Positions 56,218 through 64,000 of a stretch of DNA of 64,000 nucleotides are shown here, in pieces. Position 1 is the stretch's first letter, and each line of letters starts with the position of its first letter. This DNA comes from Lacrimispora sinapis. Its GTDB lineage: Bacteria > Bacillota > Clostridia > Lachnospirales > Lachnospiraceae. Both the position numbers and the translations under genes were made by a program. Below the pieces are notes generated by a model. It worked only from the letters and a program-made list of their open reading frames with translations, was not told where the DNA came from and ran no database searches. The DNA lies in assembly GCF_043633585.1 (NCBI RefSeq), contig NZ_CP141832.1, positions 3,038,001-3,102,000 of the forward strand, written 5' to 3'.

Positions 56218-57618
56218 TTAACTTTGCGGCTGAGTCTCTGCAGGCCGCTTGCCAAGTGTAATATTTACAGTTCTTTCTACATACTGACCATTCTCAACTG
56301 ACTGAACCGTAACAGGTACTGTGGTTCCGCCTTTGTAATATTTCAGCATGTTTGTTAAATCGTCGTAAGTCTTAATGCTCTGTCCGTCAAACTTGGTAAT
56401 AATATCCTTTTCCCGCAAATCGGACTGGCTGGCTGCGCCGCCTTCCACGATCTTATAGATGAAGACGCCCTGGGGCATACCAAGCTGCTGGCTGGTGGCC
56501 GCATCAATATTCTTGCACTGGATCCCTAAATAGCCCTGTTCTCCATCTGCTACCGGAGTTCTGGTCGTCTTGGTCATCAGGTTATCAATGATGGTCTGTG
56601 CCTTTGAAATAGGAATCGCATACCCCATGCCTTCTACATCGGTAGAGGAGTATTTTGCAGAATTGATACCGATCACCTCTCCCTGCATATTCAAGAGAGC
56701 GCCGCCGCTGTTACCAGGATTGATCGCCGCATCGGTCTGGAGAAGGTCACGGTTCGTTCCGTCTTCCGTCTGAACCGTACGGTCAAGAGCGCTGATATAA
56801 CCAACGGTCACGGACTGGCCGTAGCCAAGAGCATTCCCGATCGCTACCACTCCCTGGCCAACCTTTAAGTGATCCGAATTTCCGAGTGTAGCAATTGAAA
56901 TCTTTGATAAGGTTTCGGAAGAAATGTTCTTTAAGGGAACTGCAATCACTGCAAGATCGGAATCGGCATCGGTCCCTTTGATGGCTGCATCAACAGCAGC
57001 CTGATCAATAAAGGTAACCTTTAACGCTTCTGCTCCTTCAACCACATGGTTGTTGGTCACAATTAAAAGCTCATCGTTATTCTTTCCTACGATAATGCCG
57101 GAGCCGCTTCCCTCTCCTTCCCTCTGCATCGGCCCGAACCAGGTCTGGCTTTCATAAACCACCTTACTGGTAATGGCTACAACCGATGGTACTGCTTTGT
57201 CTACAATGCTTGACACGTCATTGACACCACTGATGGCTGAGGTATTGGAAGCAGGGCCTGCCGCCGAAGTGGAAACGGTTTCGGCTTTGTTTATCTCAAC
57301 GGTATTTTTATTGCCGTAGGCACCGGCGGCCCAGTTGATGCCGACCATGGTACTGCCGGCTATGACCCCGAATACAAGTGCTCCGCTGACAAGTGCAGCG
57401 GCTTTCTTTACAAAGCCTTTTTTCTTGCGTGGAGGTACTTCTTCAAGAACGTTGGATTCTGCTGATTTACGGAACTGATATTCCTGGTAATGAGGAATAT
57501 TCTGAGGTTCCGGGGCCGGACGGGGATCAGGGTCCCTCATTACAAAATTTGTATTTACCGGATCTTCTTTATGCTCTTCAGGATTTAATCTGCCTGTATC
57601 TTTATTATCATCAAACAT
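56218..57618 (-). CDS. HtrA/DegP-like membrane-anchored serine protease
   Basis: 466 residues: a charged cytoplasmic N-terminus (about 1-70), one membrane anchor (AALVSGALVFGVIAGSTMVG), a trypsin-like domain with His in VTNNHVVEG, Asp in DSDLAVIAV and Ser in NPGNSGGALLN, then one PDZ domain (GYLGIQCKNIDAATSQQLGM onward). It degrades misfolded proteins outside the membrane. AAAGGAG precedes ATG 57618; the frame extends to 57675 without a ribosome site. Confidence 0.93.
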   Translation of the reverse strand: MFDDNKDTGRLNPEEHKEDPVNTNFVMRDPDPRPAPEPQNIPHYQEYQFRKSAESNVLEEVPPRKKKGFVKKAAALVSGALVFGVIAGSTMVGINWAAGAYGNKNTVEINKAETVSTSAAGPASNTSAISGVNDVSSIVDKAVPSVVAITSKVVYESQTWFGPMQREGEGSGSGIIVGKNNDELLIVTNNHVVEGAEALKVTFIDQAAVDAAIKGTDADSDLAVIAVPLKNISSETLSKISIATLGNSDHLKVGQGVVAIGNALGYGQSVTVGYISALDRTVQTEDGTNRDLLQTDAAINPGNSGGALLNMQGEVIGINSAKYSSTDVEGMGYAIPISKAQTIIDNLMTKTTRTPVADGEQGYLGIQCKNIDAATSQQLGMPQGVFIYKIVEGGAASQSDLREKDIITKFDGQSIKTYDDLTNMLKYYKGGTTVPVTVQSVENGQYVERTVNITLGKRPAETQPQS

Positions 57619-57742
57619 AATATCTATCTCCTTTCCTCTCCACTGATTATCTTTTTGATAACCACAGTCTATCAATGAATTGTGACCATTTTGTGATGAA
57701 ATTATATTGAATATGTGAAAAGAAAAACGGAGAGATACTATC

Positions 57743-59593
57743 TTAATTTGCAGGCGGTGCAGGCACTACCGGTGCCTCTGTATTTCCTCCGGTGACTCCA
57801 TTGTCCGGATATGGGGGAGCAGTTTCTCCCGGACCGGCCGGATCGCCTTTTGTGGTCTCAGGGGCTGTTGTCTCACGAGGGGCTGTTGTCTCATGAGCCG
57901 CTGTTGTCTCGTGAGCCGCTGTTGTCTCATGAGCCGCTGTTGTCCCTTTGTTTCCAGGTCCATGAGCGGTAGTTTCTGTGTTTCCTCCGGAATGTGCCGG
58001 TTTGGTCTCTCCTGGTTTCATTCCGCCGGGTTCCGTCTGCTTTGACTCTCCTGGCCTGGTCTCCTTTGTTTCGCCGGTGAGTCCAGGTTCCCTTTTGATT
58101 GGCTTTCCGTTGGCATCCGTTTCCTGGGCGGAGCTTTCCTGAGAAGAGGATTCTTCTGCCTCCGAGGTTTTTACTTCCTTGGTTTTCTCTGTTTCCTTCT
58201 TTGAATTTCCTTTTTTTGTACCGTATTTATCGTCCGCATCCTTACCGCCTTTGTACATACCGGAATCAGCGGCGATCTTGGAGCTGATCTTTTTCACCAT
58301 ATCAGAGGGTTCATAATTTTCTTTCCCAAAGAGAAACTTATGAAGCTCTGAAACATTGGTAACCAGAGTCTGGGGAATTACACAGTCTCCCTTCTTGCCC
58401 ATCTTCATATCTCCGCGGCTGAACGGGAAACCACCCGTCTCGCCGATGTGATACTTGCCAATGTCTAACAGAAGTTCGGTAAAGTCACTGAAGGTAAGGT
58501 TGGTGCCCACCTGTTCCACTTCCATTAAAAGAATACGGTTTAACAGACCTAAATCCGCTTTTTTTGCTTTTTCAAATGATTTTTGAATGATCAGTCTCTG
58601 ACGCTCGGTTCTTGCATAGTCCGTATCCATCTTTCTCAGTCTTGCATAAGCGACCGCCTGAACACCGTCCAAATGATTCATGCCTGATGACTTTAAATGA
58701 ACGGAAGGAACGCCCGTCTTTTGCACCGTCTCTGTAATAAAAGAGTTGATATATCGGAATTCTGCTTTGGTAATGTCCACGTCAACACCGCCCAGCATAT
58801 TGATCCCGTCTGCAACGGATTTCCAGTTAAATGTCACGTATTCTGAAATATCCAGATCAAGATTCTTATTAAGGGCTGCCAATGCCTGAGAGGCGCCCCC
58901 GTTGGCATAGGCGGAGTTTATCTTATTATAAGCACTGCCTTCATTAATATTCAAATATGTATCACGGAATATGGATACAAGCCGGATTTCTCCGTTGTCC
59001 CGGTTGATGTTACATATCATAATCACGTCGGCGTTGGTGCCTTTATTTACATTGCCGTCACGGCTGTCCACGCCAAACACAGCAATGGTCCGGTATCCGG
59101 TCATATGTTTTTTCTGCTCATCAGACATCACTTCGTTCCGGACCTGTTTTTCATCAAAGTTATCCGGGCGCTGGATGGCTCCCATAATTCTTGCAACGTA
59201 TGCATAGGCAAAAATGAAAGTCAGCGTAAATAATTCTGCAATGGCCAGAAGAATGATCCGTTTAACTTTTCTTTTTTTGCTGCTTTGGGACGCACTCCGG
59301 CTGGAAGCTGACGTCTTTTCCGAAACCGGTTTTCTTGGCTGCTGTCTGGTACCGCCGTCTCCGATTACGATCTGCCCTCCGGATGCCGGCCGGCTTCTGC
59401 TTTGCGGATTTCCGGAGGACTGCCTCCGGCGGACCTGGGCATTCGTTCCGCCTCCGGTTCTTTTCTCTTCAAAGTCTTCATAGTCATCATCCAGGTAGTA
59501 ATCTCCATCGGACGGATCTGGTTTTGAATTATAACCGCGTCTTCCCCTTTTCGTTTTCTCACGGTCTAATTCATCATCAAATTCATTTTTCAT
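57743..59593 (-). CDS. LytR-CpsA-Psr (LCP) family protein
   Basis: 616 residues: a disordered charged N-terminus (about 1-108), one membrane helix (IILLAIAELFTLTFIFAYAY), the LCP domain (TIAVFGVDSRDG, RLVSIFRDTYLNI, YARLRKMDTDYARTERQRLI) and a low-complexity Thr/Glu/Pro/Gly tail (about 430-616) with tandem TTAAHE units. LCP enzymes attach teichoic acids or capsule to peptidoglycan outside the cell. It lies beside the polysaccharide genes, which fits. The long tail is likely extracellular and may span the wall. Confidence 0.92.
   Translation of the reverse strand: MKNEFDDELDREKTKRGRRGYNSKPDPSDGDYYLDDDYEDFEEKRTGGGTNAQVRRRQSSGNPQSRSRPASGGQIVIGDGGTRQQPRKPVSEKTSASSRSASQSSKKRKVKRIILLAIAELFTLTFIFAYAYVARIMGAIQRPDNFDEKQVRNEVMSDEQKKHMTGYRTIAVFGVDSRDGNVNKGTNADVIMICNINRDNGEIRLVSIFRDTYLNINEGSAYNKINSAYANGGASQALAALNKNLDLDISEYVTFNWKSVADGINMLGGVDVDITKAEFRYINSFITETVQKTGVPSVHLKSSGMNHLDGVQAVAYARLRKMDTDYARTERQRLIIQKSFEKAKKADLGLLNRILLMEVEQVGTNLTFSDFTELLLDIGKYHIGETGGFPFSRGDMKMGKKGDCVIPQTLVTNVSELHKFLFGKENYEPSDMVKKISSKIAADSGMYKGGKDADDKYGTKKGNSKKETEKTKEVKTSEAEESSSQESSAQETDANGKPIKREPGLTGETKETRPGESKQTEPGGMKPGETKPAHSGGNTETTAHGPGNKGTTAAHETTAAHETTAAHETTAPRETTAPETTKGDPAGPGETAPPYPDNGVTGGNTEAPVVPAPPAN
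57864..57946 (-). repeat. 18-bp in-frame tandem repeats in the LCP gene
   Basis: Four full copies of a GCTGTTGTCTCATGAGCC-like unit plus a partial fifth encode TTAAHE/TTAPRE hexapeptides. Units vary at one to three positions. Slippage would change tail length without breaking the frame. Confidence 0.8.
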
Positions 59594-59629
59594 TTATTTA
59601 ACCTCATCCTAATCGTGTCGTATCCAATA

Positions 59630-61045
59630 TCAGTACGCATTTTTATTAACAAACCCTTTGAACATTGTCAAAAACAGGATTTTAAAATCATATCCCAAGG
59701 TCCAGTTTTCAATGTAATACAAATCGTGCTCGATCCTTTTTGTAATGGAAGTGTCTCCCCTTAATCCGTTGACCTGTGCCCAGCCTGTAATTCCGGGGCG
59801 CACCTGATGCTTAATCATATAGCGGGGAATCTCTTCTTTGAATTTTTCTACAAACAGGGGTCTTTCCGGCCTTGGGCCTACCAGACTCATGTCCCCCCGG
59901 AGAACATTGAAAAACTGAGGCATCTCATCAATGCTTGTCTTTCTGATAAACCGTCCTACCGGCGTTACTCTGGAGTCATGGGGAGTGGTCCATTTATTCT
60001 TTTCTTCCGTTGGGGACTGAACCACCATGGAACGGAACTTATACATTTGAAACGGCCTGTTGTGAAGGCCTACACGCTCCTGCTTGTAAATAAGAGGACC
60101 GGGAGCCGTCAGCTTTATGAGCACTGCCGTCAAAAGCATCACAGGAGAAAACAGAATCAAAGCTATGGCCGCACCTATGATATCCACGGCCCGTTTGACC
60201 ATCGCATTGACCGGGTCTGTGAGCGGTACCCGGCGGATATTGACCACCGGAAGTCCCTGCAGATCCTCTATATAAGGTCTTGTGGGGATCATGTTATTAT
60301 AATCTGGTATAAACTTGGTATGAACTCCTGATTTTTCACAGGAGGCCACAATCTTCTCTAAATTGGCATATTCATTAATGCTCAGTGTAATGGCAATCTC
60401 ATCTAAGGAGTTTAAAGCCAGGATCGCATCTAAGTCCTTGATCTTTCCTATGACATTGACTCCCTTATATCCGCTTCCCCACTCTTTTTTATTGTCCAGA
60501 ATACCTTTGATCTGGTATCCCCATTCGGGATTCAAACGCACCCGGTCAATGAAACCTTCTGCGGCGCGGCTGTAGCCGATCAAAAGAATGTGCTTCTGGT
60601 TGTAACCTTTGGCACGCATGGACCGCAGAATGCTTCGGATCAGATTCCGCTCTGCGGTTTCCAGAATAACGTTGATGGCAAAGAAATAAAATACCATCCT
60701 GGTGGAAAATTCACGGAAATAAGGATTCTTTTTGATCAAAAACAGAATCAAGGTAAAAAGCAGTACTCCCAGTAAATTAGCCTTTAAAATATTGGCAAAC
60801 TCATACCGCCTTACCTGAACTCTTTTCGGCGCGTACAACTGGAAGATGCCGTATAGCAACAGATAGGTCGGCAAAATTAAAAGAAGTGCCGCAAAATAGT
60901 ACTGAGGTGCCAGGACCCGCTTATAGGGGCTGAACAACTGGTTGCCAAGCAAAAGGAACAGCCAGGCAATGACATAAGAAATGACAATGACCAATCCATC
61001 CAGTACTACATGAAATCCATTAAATTTTTTCTGATTATCCTTTAT
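59630..61045 (-). CDS. Undecaprenyl-phosphate sugar phosphotransferase (WbaP/WcaJ type)
   Basis: 471 residues: four to five N-terminal membrane helices, a nucleotide-binding-like middle domain (KHILLIGYSRAAEGF, about 150-250) and a C-terminal bacterial sugar transferase domain (KRAVDIIGAAIAL, RVGLHNRPFQMYKFRSM, GDMSLVGPRPERP, RPGITGWAQVNGLRGD). It starts lipid-linked exopolysaccharide or capsule repeat units. ATG 61045 follows GGAAGG at about 11 bp; a TTG at 61066 is less likely. Confidence 0.92.
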   Translation of the reverse strand: MKDNQKKFNGFHVVLDGLVIVISYVIAWLFLLLGNQLFSPYKRVLAPQYYFAALLLILPTYLLLYGIFQLYAPKRVQVRRYEFANILKANLLGVLLFTLILFLIKKNPYFREFSTRMVFYFFAINVILETAERNLIRSILRSMRAKGYNQKHILLIGYSRAAEGFIDRVRLNPEWGYQIKGILDNKKEWGSGYKGVNVIGKIKDLDAILALNSLDEIAITLSINEYANLEKIVASCEKSGVHTKFIPDYNNMIPTRPYIEDLQGLPVVNIRRVPLTDPVNAMVKRAVDIIGAAIALILFSPVMLLTAVLIKLTAPGPLIYKQERVGLHNRPFQMYKFRSMVVQSPTEEKNKWTTPHDSRVTPVGRFIRKTSIDEMPQFFNVLRGDMSLVGPRPERPLFVEKFKEEIPRYMIKHQVRPGITGWAQVNGLRGDTSITKRIEHDLYYIENWTLGYDFKILFLTMFKGFVNKNAY

Positions 61046-61146
61046 CATAGCAGCAAAACCTTCCAATCGTGCATTGCACCATATTTCTCCATGATAATTC
61101 TAGTTTATTATACATGATATGTTGTTATAGTTCTATAAAAAATTTC

Positions 61147-62136
61147 TTAAAATGGCCTGTCAATTTTTAGTTTTCTTCGTAAAAATTCCCAAATATAAAG
61201 GACCGTTCCCAAAATCAATTCGATTTCAATTTTTACATAATTGAAAAACCGGGGCATTTGAAACCGAACCTTTTTTGTGGTCCTTGCGGTCCGCAGCCCT
61301 TCTTTTAATCCTTCCACATAATCAGATTCAAATCCGATTTTCCGGAAAAACAAGTATTTCACGAATATTCCCAAAATAAGGGGAAACAGATTCAAAAGGA
61401 GCTGCAGGGCAGGCATATTTTTATAATTTAAGTAGATATTATTTCTGGCAGCCAGTTTGACCTTAAAGGAATTGTACTTGGAACCGCTGGTTCCGCTTCC
61501 CACATGATAAACCACGGCGGAAGGACAGTATACGTTTTCGTAACCGTGGATCTTTGCCCGGTAACCTACGTCTATATCCTCCAGATACGCAAAATGAGCT
61601 TCATCGAATCCGCCGATTTCCTCAAACACCTCTCTGCGGTAGATGGCGGCTCCGGCACAGGCTGCAAATACGCTTCTGGGCTTTTTATACCCCCTGCTGC
61701 TTTGGCCCACGCCCCTTTGGTATGCCCATCCCAATACACTGTACATGTCACCGGCATCATCCATCAGTTCCTTATGATGGAGCTGGATCATCTTGCTGCT
61801 GGCGGAAAATATCTTTGGAGACCGGTCCATCATACGGACCAGCTCCTTTACATAATCCGGCTGCGGCTCAGTATCGTTATTCAATAGAATGACGTAAGGG
61901 GTCTTGGCATGGCGGATTCCCACATTCACAGCACCGGAAAAACCGGTGTTTTTCTCCAGAAAAACCGCAGGAATCTTATGTTCCTTCAGCCACTCCACAC
62001 TTCCGTCTGTGGAACCGTTATCAACCACAAGAAGCTCAAAGTTTTTATCACTTTGAGTTTCCAGGGCTTTCATACAGGGTTCCATGAATTTTAATCCATT
62101 ATAATTGGGAATAATGATGGTTACTTTTTTCTTCAT
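61147..62136 (-). CDS. Family 2 glycosyltransferase (rhamnosyltransferase-like)
   Basis: 329 residues: a GT-A fold with VTIIIPNYNG, VVDNGSTDGS, the metal site LLNNDTEPQPDY, and YLEDIDVGYRAKIHG (the ED acid block), typical of polysaccharide GT2 enzymes. A hydrophobic C-terminal segment (LLLNLFPLILGIFVKYLFF) suggests membrane association. It starts 1 bp after the stop of the next GT2 gene with GAGG as ribosome site. Confidence 0.9.
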   Translation of the reverse strand: MKKKVTIIIPNYNGLKFMEPCMKALETQSDKNFELLVVDNGSTDGSVEWLKEHKIPAVFLEKNTGFSGAVNVGIRHAKTPYVILLNNDTEPQPDYVKELVRMMDRSPKIFSASSKMIQLHHKELMDDAGDMYSVLGWAYQRGVGQSSRGYKKPRSVFAACAGAAIYRREVFEEIGGFDEAHFAYLEDIDVGYRAKIHGYENVYCPSAVVYHVGSGTSGSKYNSFKVKLAARNNIYLNYKNMPALQLLLNLFPLILGIFVKYLFFRKIGFESDYVEGLKEGLRTARTTKKVRFQMPRFFNYVKIEIELILGTVLYIWEFLRRKLKIDRPF

Positions 62137-62137
62137 C

Positions 62138-63973
62138 TCATACCTCAAGCTTATAGGGTTCTCCGATTTTTTCTTTCCGGAGGTCACGAAGGGCAAAGTT
62201 GGATTTGCGCAGGGTCAGATTCGGGTTGTAATAGGGATCCCCGTCTCTTAAGATATCCGGCCATTTATCTGAGAATTTTTTGATCTCCCGGTTAAAGCGG
62301 GCTACCTTTTCCGGTGTGTCCTCCAGTCCTCTTGATTTGGACTCATAGTGATAGAACAAGGCATAAGGAGCGTATACCACCTGCTTATTTAAGGTGCGGA
62401 TCTTCATGCAGTAATCAATATCATTGAAGGCGACTGCCAGGTCTTCGGAAAATCCTCCCACCTGGTCAAACAGGGAACGCTTGCTCATCATACAGGCAGC
62501 CGTTACCGCGCTGTAATTTCTGGCACACATGGCCTGGTTAAAGTAGCTGCTTTCCGATTTATGGAGTCCGATAAAGGTATGGCCTGCAATGCCGCCAAAG
62601 CCAACCACTACGCCTGCATGCTGAATGGTATCATCGGAATAAAGGAGCCTTACGCCCACAATCCCTACATCCTCCTGCTGGCAGAAGCCTAACATCTCGG
62701 AGATACTTTCGGGGTTGATCAATTCTGTATCATTATTTAAAAACAGAAGATATTGGCCCTTTGCAAAGGTGACGCCAAAGTTATTGATGGCAGAGTAATT
62801 GAATTCTTTCTCCCATTTCACCACATGAACGAAATCAAACTCTTTCTGAATTTTTTCATAATATGCAAAGGTCTCCGGCTCTGTACTGTTGTTTTCCACA
62901 ACAACAAACTCCAGATTTTTATAGGAGGATTTTTCAATGATGGAACGCATGCAGAGATCCAAGTCTGCCCAATGATCCTTATTGGGGATAATTACGGATA
63001 CCAGAGGGTTTCCCGTGATTTCAAACGTCGAATGATAAATGCCGTAATCAATGCCCTTTTCAACAGACAATGCCTTCACTCCCATCCGTTCATAATGGGC
63101 CTTAACTGCTCTCGCTCCTGCCTCAAACGCATATAATTTGCTTTCCGGGTTGCTGGCGGTGGAGTTCTGGTGGCAGCGCCAGTGATAGAGTGCCTTTGGC
63201 ACGTGATAAATCTTTCTGGCTTTTTCCGTACAGCGCAGAATGAAATCATAATCCTGTGCCCCATCAAATTCTTCCCGGAATCCGCCCACTTCCATAAGCA
63301 GTTCATGATTTACTACAAATAAATGGCAGATGTAATTGACACTGGTCAAAAGAACCGGATTAAAATCAGGTTTGAAATGCGGCTCAAATAATTCTCCTCC
63401 GTCTATATCAAGCTTGTCTTCATCGGTGTAAACAACGTCGATCTCCGGGTCGGAATTAATAGCCTTTACACATTCATATAAGGCATCCGGGGCCATGGTA
63501 TCGTCATGGTCCGCCAAAACGATAAAGTCTCCGGTTGCCATCTCAAGGGCGGCATTGGTGTTGCCTGAGATTCCTTTATTTTCTCCAAGGATCACATAAC
63601 GGATTCTTTCATCTTTTAATGCGTAGCGCTTTAATACCCGTTCCACGCTTTCCCCCTTCGGGCTTCCGTCTGCGACGCACACCTCCCAGTTTTTGTAGGT
63701 CTGGGCTAACAGAGAATCCAGCATGGCCGCAAGAAAACGCTCCGGGGTCTTATAGGCAGGGATTACGACGGACATCTTGGGGTTGTAATCAAACACTGTC
63801 TTTTTCTGGGCTTCCAGCTCTTCCTCCGTAGGTTTTGTAAGCTCATACCATTCCGGATAATCATAATCGCTGTCAATGCCCTGAAGCTTGTGCCTGGATT
63901 TGATGAGAAAGGCCCTGAGTCCGTTTTCCTTTAAGAAGTCCACTGCGGACTGAAGAGTCTGCATATTCATCAT
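62138..63973 (-). CDS. Two-domain family 2 glycosyltransferase, start uncertain at the window edge
   Basis: 611 residues from the first visible ATG: GT2 domain 1 (MSVVIPAYKTPERFL, VLADHDDTMAPDAL, about 65-300) and GT2 domain 2 (LVSVIIPNKDHWADLD, FLNNDTELINPESI, AFNDIDYCMKIRTL, about 325-590). Tandem GT2 chains like this build repeating surface polysaccharides. The frame has no stop up to position 64000 and AAAGG sits too close to ATG 63973, so the real start is either ATG 63964 or beyond the edge. The next gene starts 1 bp after this stop. Confidence 0.88.
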   Translation of the reverse strand: MMNMQTLQSAVDFLKENGLRAFLIKSRHKLQGIDSDYDYPEWYELTKPTEEELEAQKKTVFDYNPKMSVVIPAYKTPERFLAAMLDSLLAQTYKNWEVCVADGSPKGESVERVLKRYALKDERIRYVILGENKGISGNTNAALEMATGDFIVLADHDDTMAPDALYECVKAINSDPEIDVVYTDEDKLDIDGGELFEPHFKPDFNPVLLTSVNYICHLFVVNHELLMEVGGFREEFDGAQDYDFILRCTEKARKIYHVPKALYHWRCHQNSTASNPESKLYAFEAGARAVKAHYERMGVKALSVEKGIDYGIYHSTFEITGNPLVSVIIPNKDHWADLDLCMRSIIEKSSYKNLEFVVVENNSTEPETFAYYEKIQKEFDFVHVVKWEKEFNYSAINNFGVTFAKGQYLLFLNNDTELINPESISEMLGFCQQEDVGIVGVRLLYSDDTIQHAGVVVGFGGIAGHTFIGLHKSESSYFNQAMCARNYSAVTAACMMSKRSLFDQVGGFSEDLAVAFNDIDYCMKIRTLNKQVVYAPYALFYHYESKSRGLEDTPEKVARFNREIKKFSDKWPDILRDGDPYYNPNLTLRKSNFALRDLRKEKIGEPYKLEV

Positions 63974-64000
63974 GCCTTTCAGCTTTACGGTCTTTTTATG

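Overview
The window is chromosomal DNA from a low-to-moderate GC Gram-positive anaerobe of the class Clostridia, most likely Lachnospiraceae close to Lacrimispora / the Clostridium saccharolyticum group. This is inferred from the large acyl-CoA dehydratase activase fusion, the SCIFF peptide/maturase pair, AAGGAGG-type ribosome sites, a Firmicutes-type RF2 frameshift site and the rRNA sequence. The species is inferred, not proven. No phage, IS element or CRISPR array is visible.

Layout. 0-6 kb: 3' part of a giant activase/dehydratase gene, a secreted choline/glucan-binding-repeat protein behind a promoter that looks MerR-controlled, and a DUF1540 peptide. 6-10 kb: glyA, recJ and a YgjP-type metallopeptidase. 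10-14.7 kb: an accessory-looking segment with a decayed gene, an orphan protein, an HD-GYP phosphodiesterase, a 781-bp element bounded by 33-bp inverted repeats that encodes its own small tyrosine recombinase and carries a consensus promoter, then a Crp/Fnr regulator divergent from a YitT/YczE-like membrane protein and a HAD phosphatase. 14.7-22.5 kb: a seven-gene oligopeptide (probably muropeptide) uptake and degradation operon. 22.5-24.5 kb: AT-rich segment with a tRNA-Arg, degenerate repeats, gene remnants and an rraA-like gene. 24.5-31.4 kb: an rRNA/tRNA operon on the minus strand with the unusual order Ser-Ser-16S-5S-Ala-23S-Asn-Glu-Thr-Met/Ile-Asp-Val-Leu-Arg. 31.4-47 kb: housekeeping genes (ispD, tsaD, rnz; tex, tsaE, tsaB, rimI; lysC, hom, ACT protein; prfB; secA). 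47-50 kb: a DnaA-box cluster, hpf, trxB and a FabG-like reductase. 50-54 kb: scfA-scfB-tgt-yajC and a TIGR04086 membrane protein. 54-64 kb: lspA, a divergent ClpX, an HtrA protease, an LCP-family protein, and a polysaccharide locus that runs off the right edge.

How the parts work together. The most notable system is at 10.5-12.5 kb. The promoter at 12428-12456 (TTGACA-17-TATAAT) now points right, away from the HD-GYP gene. Inversion between the two 33-bp repeats would place it about 65 bp upstream of the HD-GYP start and pointing into it. This is read as a self-encoded phase switch of cyclic-di-GMP degradation, captured here in the predicted OFF orientation. The tsaE-tsaB-rimI and tsaD genes together supply most of the t6A tRNA-modification machinery. 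The ACT-hom-lysC block makes homoserine-family amino acids behind a hairpin leader that could attenuate it. The opp genes with a cytoplasmic NlpC/P60 peptidase suggest recycling of cell-wall peptides.
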